64,000 nucleotides of DNA, from contig NZ_KV917369.1 in NCBI RefSeq assembly GCF_002019595.1, forward strand, positions 3,798,624 through 3,862,623, in the 5' to 3' direction. This DNA comes from Priestia abyssalis (GTDB lineage: Bacteria > Bacillota > Bacilli > Bacillales > Bacillaceae_H). Every line of letters starts with the position of its first letter. The stretch's first letter is position 1. A program made the translations under genes and the position numbers. Shown here in pieces: positions 1-8,338 of this stretch. The notes beneath the pieces are model-generated. The model had not been told where the DNA came from and did no database searches. It saw only the letters and a program-made list of their open reading frames with translations.

Positions 1-798
1 AATCGTTTTTTCCTCAATGGCTTTCAGAAGTTTTACTTGCAGACTGATATCCAAAGAATTGATTTCATCTAAAAATAAGGTACCGCCGTCTGCTTGTTCG
101 AATAGGCCCGGCATATCTTCCGAGCCTGTAAAACTTCCTTTCATCGTTCCAAACAACGTACTTTCCAACAAGCTTGCAGGAATCGCGCCACAATTCAATG
201 AAATAAACGGTTTATCGTACCGATCACTCAAATTATGAATAGCCTGCGCGACAACTTCTTTTCCTGTGCCCGTTTTTCCAAAGATTAAGACGGTAGAGTT
301 TGTCTTGGAAACCTTTTCGATTTTATGTTTAATCGCTTTCATTTTGGAATTCCCAGTGATGATATTGTCAATCGTATAGATCGTATTGTTCTTTCGATAA
401 AGTTGATGGCCCGCGTACTTATCAAGTGATTGAATATTTTCTTTCGTGAAGTAATGTTTGGAAAATTCGATGGCCCCGATTACTTTGCCATTTTCTATAA
501 TCGGGTATGAAGAATTTTTGGATACCATGACGTTCCCTGTTTTGGTGACCAGCTCCTGCTGTACATTGCATAAAGCCGTCCCGCTTTTTAAAACATTTAT
601 CAATGTACTGTTTTCATCGGTCAAGTTTTTATAAAATTTGGTGATGTGCTTTCCCATAAACTCTTCAGGTCTTTGACCAAGTTCTTTCAAAACATTTAAG
701 TCTGCCAAATCATAAAAGATAATGATTCCATTCTTATCCACTACCAAAATATTGTCATATTCGGATAAATGACCGAAATTTTCTGCATGTATATTCAA
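1..798 (-). CDS. Sigma-54-dependent transcriptional activator, PAS plus AAA+ domains (partial)
   Basis: The visible 266 codons cover the N-terminal sensor and the start of the ATPase; the rest runs off the left window edge. Residues about 10-120 look like a PAS sensor domain, followed by a short linker and an AAA+ core with a Walker A (FGKTGTGKE) and a Walker B region (GGTLFLDEIN). The family (RocR, BkdR and AcoR in B. subtilis) remodels SigL-RNA polymerase at -24/-12 promoters. The sigma-54-contacting loop reads GSFTGS instead of the usual GAFTGA. Start chosen: TTG at 798, preceded by AGGAGAG at the right distance; an upstream GTG is stopped at once. The C-terminal helix-turn-helix is not visible. 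No -24/-12 promoter lies next to this gene, so its target is probably outside the window or distant. Identity as a sigma-54 activator is firm; the effector is unknown. Confidence 0.9.
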   Translation of the reverse strand, partial: MNIHAENFGHLSEYDNILVVDKNGIIIFYDLADLNVLKELGQRPEEFMGKHITKFYKNLTDENSTLINVLKSGTALCNVQQELVTKTGNVMVSKNSSYPIIENGKVIGAIEFSKHYFTKENIQSLDKYAGHQLYRKNNTIYTIDNIITGNSKMKAIKHKIEKVSKTNSTVLIFGKTGTGKEVVAQAIHNLSDRYDKPFISLNCGAIPASLLESTLFGTMKGSFTGSEDMPGLFEQADGGTLFLDEINSLDISLQVKLLKAIEEKTI

Positions 799-825
799 TA
801 TGTCACTCTCCTATCAAAAGGAAAC

Positions 826-965
826 TCCCAGATCATTCGACATGTTCATTTTACCATAGAAAGTCATCATCGATGATTCAGGCACCTTGAATCTACCCTC
901 AACGGTTTAGAAAACCTGGCATGGCCGCTCTTTGGTCATACGAATTTTCTAAATCGATCTATATA
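826..965 (-). repeat. Dispersed structured repeat, copy A (degenerate, internally deleted)
   Basis: Read on the minus strand it begins TATATAGATCGATTTAG, carries the long hairpin (arms around 898-954, loop AAAGAGC) and then jumps to the CTTGAGGG/ATTCAAG segment and a diverged right end. The middle CCTAAGCGG module of full-length copies is absent. It sits directly upstream of the sigma-54 activator's ribosome binding site. Confidence 0.75.
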
Positions 966-1023
966 AATTTTATTTTCTTTAGTTACAAAAAGTTTTTAAT
1001 ATTGACCTTTCGTTCGATAAAAA

Positions 1024-1038
1024 TGATAATCATTATCA
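1024..1038 (+). promoter_or_regulatory. Fur box upstream of the ferric-chelate importer
   Basis: TGATAATCATTATCA is a perfect 7-1-7 inverted repeat, the classical Bacillus Fur/PerR-type operator core, 45 bases before the lipoprotein start. Together with the iron-importer genes downstream it implies repression under iron sufficiency. Confidence 0.92.
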
Positions 1039-1083
1039 TGAAAAAACCACATGGATTTAAAGCTAGAAAGGATGTAAGAAAAC

Positions 1084-2055
1084 ATGATGGAACTTACTAA
1101 GAGAAGAAGCATCAGCGGAGCAGTGTTAGTGACGCTATTAACGATCGTGATGCTGCTAACGGGATGCAATGCCTCGCAAAAAACGGCAGAGTCTGAAAAA
1201 ACAGAGACTTCCGCTGAAACAAAAAACCAGGAAGCAAGAATCATTAAGCATGAAATGGGAGAAACAGAAATCCCAGCTACCCCTCAAAAAATTGTGACTC
1301 TTGAATTATCTTTTGTCGATTCTTTAAATGCAGTAGGAATGCAACCTATCGGAATTGCCGATGACAACAAAAAAGAGATGATCAAAAAGCTTGTAGGGAA
1401 AGAAATTGAGTATACTTCCGCGGGAACACGAGAGCAGCCTAATCTAGAGATTATTAGTTCTTTACAGCCAGACTTAATCATTGCAGATTTGGAGCGCCAT
1501 AAAGGGATTTATGAAGATTTACAACAAATTGCTCCTACTATCGTATTAAAGAGCCGAGAATCTACATACCAGGAAAATCTTGATGCATTTAAAACAATTG
1601 CGGATGCAGTAGGCAAAGAAAGCGATGCATCAAAACGATTGGCTGAGCATGAACAAACGATCGAAGAGATTAAAGCAACCTTTAACCTTGATTCTAATAT
1701 GACGATTTTACCTGCTGTTGTACGCGATACTTCCTTCCAGGCTCACACTTCCTCCTCGTATGATGGGGAATTACTCGAACACCTTGGATTAAAAAATGCG
1801 ATTCAACAAGAAGAACCTTATGCTGAAATGAACTTAGAACAACTTGTAGAAATTGATCCGGACGTTCTTCTTTTAGCAAATAATGACGGTAAACTGCTTA
1901 CGGACGAGTGGAAAAATAACCCGCTTTGGAACAATTTAAAGGCGGTCAAAAATGGACAGATTTATAGCGTCGATCGCGATTTATGGACAAGATTTCGTGG
2001 TGTGGTATCCGCAGAACTCATGGCCAAAGATACATTAAAAATACTTGGCGAATAA
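1084..2055 (+). CDS. Ferric siderophore/citrate ABC transporter, substrate-binding lipoprotein
   Basis: Membrane-anchored receptor that captures a ferric chelate for the permeases downstream. The 323-residue protein has a lipoprotein signal peptide with lipobox LTGC (Cys about 28), then a TroA/FecB-type class III fold: an ATPQKIVTLELSFVDSL segment and a LQPDLIIADLE segment typical of Fe3+-chelate receptors. It is the first gene of a four-gene set whose order (receptor, permease, permease, ATPase) matches B. subtilis yfmCDEF, a ferric-citrate system. A Fur box precedes it. Start at the first of two ATGs, after an AAAGGA site about 12 bases upstream. Substrate class is well supported; citrate as opposed to a siderophore is inference. 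Its stop codon lies inside a repeated 29-bp sequence. Confidence 0.92.
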   Translation: MMELTKRRSISGAVLVTLLTIVMLLTGCNASQKTAESEKTETSAETKNQEARIIKHEMGETEIPATPQKIVTLELSFVDSLNAVGMQPIGIADDNKKEMIKKLVGKEIEYTSAGTREQPNLEIISSLQPDLIIADLERHKGIYEDLQQIAPTIVLKSRESTYQENLDAFKTIADAVGKESDASKRLAEHEQTIEEIKATFNLDSNMTILPAVVRDTSFQAHTSSSYDGELLEHLGLKNAIQQEEPYAEMNLEQLVEIDPDVLLLANNDGKLLTDEWKNNPLWNNLKAVKNGQIYSVDRDLWTRFRGVVSAELMAKDTLKILGE

Positions 2056-2195
2056 GAAAAGCGAAGGCGACTGCTCAATCTTGAGAGGCGTTGGAGCTTC
2101 AGACAAGGAAACCGCTTTTTGGTTTCCATGGCAGAAGTGAAACGACCGAAAGATTAGGAGCCGCAGCTGGACAATAAGAAAAGCGAAGGCGACTG
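2051..2195 (+). repeat. Second repeat family: intergenic element with 29-bp direct copies 122 bp apart
   Basis: The 29-bp block starting AATAAGAAAAGCGAAGGCGA occurs identically at 2051-2079 and 2173-2201, enclosing a hairpin-rich unit (GAAACCGC...GGTTTCC around 2108-2128) that ends GCAGCTGGACAA. The layout resembles intergenic AGAAAAGCG...GCTGGACAA repeats that I recall from other Bacillaceae. The first block contains the TAA stop of the preceding lipoprotein gene. Confidence 0.75.
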
Positions 2196-2200
2196 CTCAA

Positions 2201-2290
2201 TATAGATCGATTCAAGTTGTCTGGATGACCTATTGTGAATACCTTTCAATGGAATGAAGCGTGTGGAGTTATTAAGTGGAATATATATAG
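2201..2290 (+). repeat. Dispersed structured repeat, copy B (hairpin module deleted)
   Basis: Starts TATAGATCGATT and passes straight into CAAGTTGTCTGGATGA and the conserved right end GAGTTATTAAGTGGAATATATA. The long hairpin and middle module are missing. It abuts the second repeat family, so two repeat types are stacked between the receptor and permease genes of one transporter. Confidence 0.8.
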
Positions 2291-2341
2291 AAAAGTAAGG
2301 ATGCTCTCATTCTTACTTTTCTTTTGAAATTTTGTTAGAAA

Positions 2342-3361
2342 GTGTGTTGTATAGTGAATGAAACAGTAGTTAGATATACAATGAAGGTTTATGCCACGGC
2401 TATTATCGGGACGATTTTGTTGATCTTAGGGGTGGCCCTAAGTATTTCTGTAGGAACGGCCGATATCAATACAGCAACTGTTTTTAAGTCTATTTTTCAA
2501 TGGGATCAATCTAAAGAACAAGTCATTGTCAGAACTCTCCGCTTGCCTCGCGCTGTCATTGGCGTATTGGTCGGGGCTAATTTGGCAGTTGCCGGTGCTT
2601 TAATGCAGGCTATTACGAAGAATTCCTTAGCCTCTCCACAAGTGTTTGGTGTGAATGCGGGTGCATCACTCATTGTCGTATCATCTTTTGTCTTCTTTCC
2701 AAGCCTATCCTCTGCTTCTCTCGTGTATTTTGCTTTTATCGGAGCTGCATTAGGAGGAATAGTTGTTTACTCTTTCGCTTCCGAGGGGGGAATGACACAT
2801 GTGAAGCTGGCATTGGCTGGGATGGCTGTTCACTTTTTCCTATCTTCTTTAACTCAAGGCATGATTATCTTCAATGAACAGGCCAAAGATGCACTTTACT
2901 GGTTAGTGGGAGCTATTGGTGGGAAAGGTTGGGCGCATGTTAACTTGATTCTTCCCTGGTCTCTTGCAGGATTGATTCTTGCCATCCTATTCTCCCGATC
3001 TATTTCTATACTTGTTCTCGGAGAAAGTATAGCGCAAGGACTTGGACAAAAAGTCCATCGAATCCGAATGATTGCCGGAGTACTGGTCATTATTTTGGCA
3101 GGATCCTCTGTTGCCGTTGCAGGACCGGTAGGCTTTGTCGGATTGATTATTCCCCATATTGTCCGAAAGCTAGTAGGAGGAGATTATCGCAGAATCATTC
3201 CGTTTTCTGCATTATTTGGAGCCTTGCTTTTAGTTTATGCAGATATTCTTTCCCGCTTCATTGCATATCCCTTTGAGTCACCAGTAGGAATTGTCACAGC
3301 TATGATAGGAGCACCCTTCTTCCTGTATCTGGCTAAACAAGGGAGGAAGGTTAAACAATGA
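2342..3361 (+). CDS. Ferric-chelate ABC transporter permease (FecCD family), first subunit
   Basis: Integral-membrane subunit that moves the ferric chelate across the cytoplasmic membrane. The sequence is strongly hydrophobic with about nine to ten helices and has FecCD hallmarks: LRLPRAVIGVLVGANLAVAGALMQ near the N-terminus and GPVGFVGLIIPHIVRKLVGG, the loop that docks with the ATPase. Length (up to 339 residues) is normal for the family. The start is uncertain: GTG 2342, GTG 2354 and ATG 2381 are in frame, none with a strong ribosome site; the hydrophobic segment begins just after 2381. The stop overlaps the next start as ATGA, so translation of the two permeases is probably coupled. The 286-bp gap to the receptor gene is filled by repeats. 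Confidence 0.9.
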   Translation: MCCIVNETVVRYTMKVYATAIIGTILLILGVALSISVGTADINTATVFKSIFQWDQSKEQVIVRTLRLPRAVIGVLVGANLAVAGALMQAITKNSLASPQVFGVNAGASLIVVSSFVFFPSLSSASLVYFAFIGAALGGIVVYSFASEGGMTHVKLALAGMAVHFFLSSLTQGMIIFNEQAKDALYWLVGAIGGKGWAHVNLILPWSLAGLILAILFSRSISILVLGESIAQGLGQKVHRIRMIAGVLVIILAGSSVAVAGPVGFVGLIIPHIVRKLVGGDYRRIIPFSALFGALLLVYADILSRFIAYPFESPVGIVTAMIGAPFFLYLAKQGRKVKQ

Positions 3362-4368
3362 TGGTAAAAGAGAGATTTTTATTTAAAACAAAAGCACACC
3401 CTTATCTTGTTCTCTTTCTACTTATTATAATAATGCTGATTCTGTCGGTTGTGAGCCTTGGGATTGGCGCTATTTACATTCCACCGCTTGATATCGCAAA
3501 AGATTTATTAGGAAATGGAACGCCAAATCACGTATTTATCCTTCAGCAATATCGGATACCCCGCATTCTCATCGCTTTAGTTGCCGGGGCTGGATTGGCA
3601 ATGGCAGGAGCTGTTTTACAGGGAATTCTCAGAAATCCCTTGGCTTCTCCCGATGTAATCGGGGTTACGAAAGGGGCTGGGTTGGCAGCTGTAATTATAA
3701 TCGTTTCATTTCCAAAATCTCCGGTAGCTGTATTGCCCATTTCCGCTTTTATCGGGGCAGCTATTATAGCAGTAGTATTAATGATATTTGCCCGCAAGAA
3801 GGAAGCCCAACCAAATACACTCGCTCTTGTGGGGATTGCATTAGGCGCAATATGTCAGGCTGGAATTGAATACTTTATGATTAAATTTCCGGATGATGTG
3901 AACAGCACGCTAATGTGGTTAACAGGCAGCTTATGGGCAAGAGGATGGGATCAAGTATGGATCCTGCTTCCCTGTTTATTTTTTGGTTCCTTATTATTTA
4001 TATTAACTTCCAAACTCGACATATTAAATCTCGGGGACGATATAGCCATCAGCCTCGGTGAAAAATCGAAGCAAGTAAGATATGTACTGCTAGGTATTTC
4101 CGTTGTCTTAATTGGATTATGTGTGGCTGTCATCGGATCGATTGGATTTATTGGTTTAATCGCTCCCCATATCGCCCGAAAAATAGTCGGATCCAAGTAT
4201 AAATTTCTACTTCCTGTTTCAGCCGTCTTTGGCTCTATCTTTCTACTCCTTGCGGACACCCTGGGAAGAGGACTATTTCCTCCGATTGAAATACCGGCTG
4301 GAATCGTCACAGCTGTGATAGGAGCCCCATATTTTTTATATTTACTGCGTCGTGAACGAAAAAAATAA
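3358..4368 (+). CDS. Ferric-chelate ABC transporter permease (FecCD family), second subunit
   Basis: Partner permease, expected to form a heterodimer with the preceding one. 336 residues, multiple membrane helices, motifs QYRIPRILIALVAGAGLAMA and GSIGFIGLIAPHIARKIVG, and a C-terminal ETP-like IEIPAGIVTAVIGAPYFLY segment shared with its neighbour. Starts at ATG 3358 inside the stop of the upstream gene. Followed 18 bases later by the ATPase gene. Family assignment is secure; orthology to YfmE rests on gene order. Confidence 0.9.
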   Translation: MMVKERFLFKTKAHPYLVLFLLIIIMLILSVVSLGIGAIYIPPLDIAKDLLGNGTPNHVFILQQYRIPRILIALVAGAGLAMAGAVLQGILRNPLASPDVIGVTKGAGLAAVIIIVSFPKSPVAVLPISAFIGAAIIAVVLMIFARKKEAQPNTLALVGIALGAICQAGIEYFMIKFPDDVNSTLMWLTGSLWARGWDQVWILLPCLFFGSLLFILTSKLDILNLGDDIAISLGEKSKQVRYVLLGISVVLIGLCVAVIGSIGFIGLIAPHIARKIVGSKYKFLLPVSAVFGSIFLLLADTLGRGLFPPIEIPAGIVTAVIGAPYFLYLLRRERKK

Positions 4369-4386
4369 TAGGGAAGGTCAGAGACT

Positions 4387-5178
4387 ATGACAACATTATC
4401 GGCAAAACAACTTTCTCTCTCATATGAATCTGTTCAAATTATTGATAATATTGATTTAGAAATTCCAGAAGGCAAAATTAGTATTATTATTGGTTCTAAT
4501 GGTTGTGGTAAGTCGACCATTTTGCGCTCTCTAGCAAGATTACTGATACCTCAAAAAGGAACCATTTATTTGGATGGAAAGGCTATTCATCGTCAATCGT
4601 CCAAAGAAGTAGCAAAGAAGCTCGCTATCCTGCCTCAATCTCCGGAAGCTCCGGAAGATATAACCGTAAAGGAATTATGCTATTACGGAAGACATCCGCA
4701 TAAGGGGTTGTTTTCAAGACAGTCTCCTGAAGATCATGCAATTGTAAACAGAGCCTTATGTGCAACAAAAATGGAGGATTTGGCTGATCGTACGTTAGAT
4801 GCATTATCTGGAGGGCAAAGACAGAGAGCGTGGATTTCCATGGCTTTAGCACAGGAGACGGATCTTTTGCTGCTGGATGAACCGACCACATATTTGGATT
4901 TAGCACATCAAATTGAAATATTGGAGCTATTACGTGATTTAAATGTAATGTATGGACGCACAATTGTCATGGTTTTACATGATTTAAACCAGGCGGCCAA
5001 ATACGCTGACCATCTAATTAGTATTGCCAACGGAAGAATCTATAAGGAAGGTCCGCCTGAAATGGTCTTTACAAAGGAAATGATCAGAGACGTATTTGGA
5101 TTGGATTGTTGTATCGTTGAAAACCCTGTCGATCAAACCCCGCTTTGTATCCCAATCGGTCTATCTGACAATAACTAA
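4387..5178 (+). CDS. Ferric-chelate ABC transporter ATP-binding protein
   Basis: Cytoplasmic ATPase energising the importer. 263 residues with Walker [10 protein letters not shown] (residues about 37-45), Q-loop in [12 protein letters not shown] signature [10 protein letters not shown], Walker [14 protein letters not shown] and switch His in [14 protein letters not shown]. It belongs to the FepC/FhuC group (TYLDLAHQ is characteristic). It starts after GGGAAGGTC. Last gene of the iron operon; a long hairpin follows. Confidence 0.93.
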   Translation: MTTLSAKQLSLSYESVQIIDNIDLEIPEGKISIIIGSNGCGKSTILRSLARLLIPQKGTIYLDGKAIHRQSSKEVAKKLAILPQSPEAPEDITVKELCYYGRHPHKGLFSRQSPEDHAIVNRALCATKMEDLADRTLDALSGGQRQRAWISMALAQETDLLLLDEPTTYLDLAHQIEILELLRDLNVMYGRTIVMVLHDLNQAAKYADHLISIANGRIYKEGPPEMVFTKEMIRDVFGLDCCIVENPVDQTPLCIPIGLSDNN

Positions 5179-5203
5179 ATAAGCTGCAAAAATGATTTAT
5201 TTA

Positions 5204-5263
5204 CTGAAAGGACCCGTCACTAAATCCTTGATTTCACTGGATTTTCATGACGGGTCCTTTCAG
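5204..5263. terminator. Long hairpin between convergent operons
   Basis: Perfect 16-bp arms CTGAAAGGACCCGTCA (5204-5219) and TGACGGGTCCTTTCAG (5248-5263) with a 28-base loop. It separates the iron operon from the convergent ribA-like gene, whose stop lies directly beside it. There is no clear U-run, so it may act as a barrier or RNA-stabilising hairpin as well as a terminator. Confidence 0.7.
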
Positions 5264-5995
5264 CTAGACTAGGTGACCTGACTTTTTCACTTTTGTCTGC
5301 AAGTAGTGTTCGTTGTACTCGGAAACATCTCCCCATAATGGAGTTCTTCCTGAGACTGGCAAACCTGCTATCCTTAGGGCCTCCAATTTTTTCGGGTTAT
5401 TCGTAATGAGTGTGACCGGCTTGGCACGCAATGCTTTTAGTACAGTAATGGCTTCCTCATAATTCCTCGAGTCATCCACAAAGCCGAGAGCTTCATTCGC
5501 TTCCACTGTATCATAACCATTTTCTTGCAGGATATAAGCCATTGCCTTGCTGAATAAGCCGATGCCTCGACCTTCATGGTTTGCCAAATAAAATAATGCG
5601 CCGGTACCGTGCTCGACAATCATTTTCATCGACTGTCTAAGCTGATAGCCGCAGTCACAACGCTTACTTCCAAATATATCTCCCGTATGACAGATTGAAT
5701 GCATTCGAATTAATGCATCCTCCCCATATTCAAAATCACCGTATACAAGAACACTGGATTGTTGGTAATCGGCCAAGTGAGCCGATGATAATCGATCAAT
5801 CACTTCCTCGTAATCTTCTACGATCTCATCAGCTTTCAACCAGCTGTACCACTTAAATTCAACAGTTTCCCCATATAAATTCACTGGTAATTTAATCGGT
5901 CCGACTAGATAAACCGCACCCTCGCCCGTTTTGATAATCTGTATTTTATCTTCTAATACGGATAGAATATTTGATTTTACCAGTAATTTTTCCAT
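5264..5995 (-). CDS. GTP cyclohydrolase II (single-domain RibA type)
   Basis: Opens GTP to the pyrimidine precursor of riboflavin. Zinc-site cysteines are at about 102, 113 and 115 (HSICHTGD...KRCDCGYQL); the EGRGIGL loop is at 141-147, the catalytic-type Arg in DDSRNY near 177, and the C-terminus runs LITNNPKKLEAL...NEHYLQTKVKKSGH. At 243 residues it is about 45 longer at the N-terminus than the E. coli enzyme. It lacks the DHBP synthase half of the usual Bacillus RibBA, so it is not the standard rib-operon gene. It is third in an apparent operon behind a dioxygenase and a FAD monooxygenase (44-bp gap), suggesting flavin supply for that pathway. Catalysis is well supported; the dedicated role is inference. 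Confidence 0.92.
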   Translation of the reverse strand: MEKLLVKSNILSVLEDKIQIIKTGEGAVYLVGPIKLPVNLYGETVEFKWYSWLKADEIVEDYEEVIDRLSSAHLADYQQSSVLVYGDFEYGEDALIRMHSICHTGDIFGSKRCDCGYQLRQSMKMIVEHGTGALFYLANHEGRGIGLFSKAMAYILQENGYDTVEANEALGFVDDSRNYEEAITVLKALRAKPVTLITNNPKKLEALRIAGLPVSGRTPLWGDVSEYNEHYLQTKVKKSGHLV

Positions 5996-6039
5996 CTTTG
6001 TTCCCCCTACCCATATTTGATAATATAAGACCGTTCCAA

Positions 6040-7137
6040 TTACCTGGTTAGAACAGCGAAATGATCTTTAAAAGCTGCTTCTTTAATTAGCTGCTGTTCT
6101 TGCAGGGCTTCTACCTCTTTCCGGCGCAGCTGTTCAAACTCTTTCAATTGACTCACACTTACGTCCCTTTGATTAAGAGCTTCGATGATTACTTCACTCA
6201 ACACTTGCGCATCGGCCAAGCTGGCATTAATCCCAAACGCACCGGTTGGACTCATTGTATGGGCCGCATCTCCCATAAGCACAAGCCCATCCTTCACCCA
6301 TGTTTCGCATTTAGAGCTATGGACGTTTAATAAAACAAAATCACCCCACGACCGGATATGATGATGGACACTTTCGCTCAATTCCGGAAAAGCCTCCGCC
6401 ACCTGTCGGATAAACGGTTCAAAAGATTGCTTTTTTAAGACAGGATACGATCCCTCCTCGATGTTCCAGCCGATTTGAACATATCCGCCGGCTTGGGTAA
6501 ATAAAGCAAATTGCTTGCCATTCACCAAAGCCTGTCTAATCGTCGGTTTCCATTCAGCTGGGGTCGGAATTTTGGCCCATAGCAAATCGTAACCGTGTTT
6601 AATGATGGAAACCGGAATGCCGGCTAATTTTCGAATCGTGGAAAATCGTCCATCAGCACCAACCACTATCGTGCTCTTGATCGACACTTCCTCATTTCCC
6701 TTTTTCGCCTTCACGCCGGTAACCATACCGCTCTCATTGGTCACCACCCCTGTCACTTTCGTTCCCATCATCAACTTGTAATGAGGGAAAACATCAGCGG
6801 CACGAAGCAGCACACTTAATAGATTCCTTTGTGGAATATGAATTCCAACATGCCGTTCTCCATCTGCAGGAATCACCGCCTTAAACGCTTGGCCATGATG
6901 CCAATATTCCACACGTTCCATTAATAAAAGCCCTTCTCGTTCCACTTGTTCATAGAGACCATAAGCTCGTAAAACGGCTTCTCCCTCTTGATTCAAATGT
7001 TCGCCGCGGAATTCCTTATCAATCCCTTTATGGCGCTCGAGAACAATCGTTGAAAGATTGTTTGCAGCAAGTAAATACGCTAAAAGAGCTCCTCCAGGTC
7101 CAGCACCAACAATACAAACATCCGCTTCAAGATTCAT
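6040..7137 (-). CDS. FAD-dependent aromatic-type monooxygenase (PHBH/UbiH superfamily)
   Basis: Flavoprotein of the group A hydroxylases, which use NAD(P)H and O2 to hydroxylate aromatic rings. It has the dinucleotide fold GAGPGG at residues 11-16, a central GADGRFSTIR segment (DG motif) and the GD motif LMGDAAHTMSPTGAFG near 290. At 365 residues it is a normal length for single-component members. Between an extradiol dioxygenase (49-bp gap) and GTP cyclohydrolase II, it plausibly makes the catechol that the dioxygenase cleaves. The substrate cannot be read from the sequence. Start ATG 7137 follows AGGTGG. Confidence 0.85.
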   Translation of the reverse strand: MNLEADVCIVGAGPGGALLAYLLAANNLSTIVLERHKGIDKEFRGEHLNQEGEAVLRAYGLYEQVEREGLLLMERVEYWHHGQAFKAVIPADGERHVGIHIPQRNLLSVLLRAADVFPHYKLMMGTKVTGVVTNESGMVTGVKAKKGNEEVSIKSTIVVGADGRFSTIRKLAGIPVSIIKHGYDLLWAKIPTPAEWKPTIRQALVNGKQFALFTQAGGYVQIGWNIEEGSYPVLKKQSFEPFIRQVAEAFPELSESVHHHIRSWGDFVLLNVHSSKCETWVKDGLVLMGDAAHTMSPTGAFGINASLADAQVLSEVIIEALNQRDVSVSQLKEFEQLRRKEVEALQEQQLIKEAAFKDHFAVLTR

Positions 7138-7186
7138 ATTACAACCACCTATTTATGTCTCAATATAAAGATACAGTCAGCCTTAC

Positions 7187-8038
7187 CTAGACTCTCAATT
7201 CAATTTTGTTCCCTGAAGGATCTTGTGTGAACAAACTGCCCTGTTCCTCTGTTATCATTGCTCCCAACGTGCTGATTCGAGCAACTGCTTCTTTACGCGC
7301 CTCTTCATTAGGAAAAACAACCGTATAGGAGCTCATTCCAACACTATTCTTTACAGGAGCCGGAGCCCCGATTCCATTCCACGTATTAAGTCCGATATGA
7401 TGATGATAGCCACCCGTCGAGATAAACAGCGCTTGACCGCCGTATCGGCAAACAATCTCAAAGCCAAGACCATGACAATAAAATTCTTCTATTTTTTTGA
7501 ATTCGGCTACATGTAAATGGATATGCCCCATAATGGTGCCAGCAGGAAGACTCTCCCACGGCTTTCCATCATCTTCCTTAACAATGCTCTCCACATCCAT
7601 CGGCTCAGTCGCCATCACCACTTCGTCTCCACTCCACTTCCATGAAGAAGAAGGACGATCACAATAAATTTCAATGCCGTTTCCGTCAGGATCGGCTAAA
7701 TAGAGCGCCTCACTCACAAGATGATCTGAACCGCCTTGAAGCGGGTATTGCGTTTTGATCATGTGCAAGATGAATTTTGCTAAATCGGCACGGGTTGGCA
7801 ATAACAACGCATAATGATAAAGACCTGTTGTACGCCTTTGTTTCGGAATCACATGTTCCGACTGTTCTATGATGACAAGAGGCGTTTTGCCATCCGCCGT
7901 TAATGCTGCTTTTCTTTCTGCTTGTTCTAATATTTTAAAACCAATGATATTTTGATAAAAGTCAAGTGAACGCTGCAAATCTTGAACGTTTAAATGCACC
8001 TGACTAACAAACATATTCGGTTTTTCATGAAAAGTCAT
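7187..8038 (-). CDS. catE: Catechol 2,3-dioxygenase of the CatE type (two VOC domains)
   Basis: Extradiol ring-cleaving enzyme, expected to open catechols with Fe(II). Two vicinal-oxygen-chelate halves are visible (about 10-130 and 168-283). The C-terminal half carries the metal-binding pattern: His172/174 in GHIHLHV, His212-214 in YHHHIGLNTW, and Glu280 in NKIEL. Resemblance to B. subtilis CatE is strong from remembered sequence (SEALYLADPDGNGIE block). Start chosen at ATG 8038 because GGAGG lies 8 bases upstream; the longer in-frame ATG at 8053 would overlap that site. It is first in the operon and divergent from a CatR-like repressor, as in the thiol/quinone stress response of B. subtilis. 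Confidence 0.88.
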   Translation of the reverse strand: MTFHEKPNMFVSQVHLNVQDLQRSLDFYQNIIGFKILEQAERKAALTADGKTPLVIIEQSEHVIPKQRRTTGLYHYALLLPTRADLAKFILHMIKTQYPLQGGSDHLVSEALYLADPDGNGIEIYCDRPSSSWKWSGDEVVMATEPMDVESIVKEDDGKPWESLPAGTIMGHIHLHVAEFKKIEEFYCHGLGFEIVCRYGGQALFISTGGYHHHIGLNTWNGIGAPAPVKNSVGMSSYTVVFPNEEARKEAVARISTLGAMITEEQGSLFTQDPSGNKIELRV

Positions 8039-8054
8039 ATTGTCATCCTCCAAC

Positions 8055-8200
8055 TATATAGATTGATTTAGAAAATCCGCTATGGCTAAACAACGGCCAT
8101 GTCTAATTTTCTAACCTTTGAGGGAGAAACCAAGTGGTTTGAATAGCCGATGGTGAATATCCCTCGTTCGAATGAAGCTGTGTCAAATGAGATATATATA
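8055..8200 (+). repeat. Dispersed structured repeat, copy C (middle module deleted)
   Basis: Begins TATATAGATTGATTTAG just upstream of the dioxygenase ribosome site. It contains the hairpin with loop AAACAAC, then CCTTTGAGGGAG and a diverged right end finishing GATATATATA. It lies in the divergent control region between the dioxygenase and its putative repressor. Confidence 0.78.
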
Positions 8201-8226
8201 AAGATTGTTTTTATTTTAAATGTTAG

Positions 8227-8243
8227 TTACTTTATGTAAGTAA
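8227..8243. promoter_or_regulatory. Putative CatR/YodB-type operator
   Basis: TTACTT-N5-AAGTAA inverted repeat containing TACT-N7-AGTA (8228-8242), which is the YodB/CatR box as I remember it from B. subtilis. It lies between the dioxygenase operon and the HxlR-family repressor gene, about 95 bases before the repressor start. Confidence 0.7.
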
Positions 8244-8338
8244 TTATATTTTCGATATTTACTTTTGTCAAATACATTCGTTATGATTTATAATGTTATT
8301 TATAATATGGTATCATGAACGTGCAGGGGTGATAAACA

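Noticed and set aside
5437..5619. Second frame within ribA and other overlapping frames inside large genes
   Set aside because: Shadows of well-supported genes with no start signal of their own.
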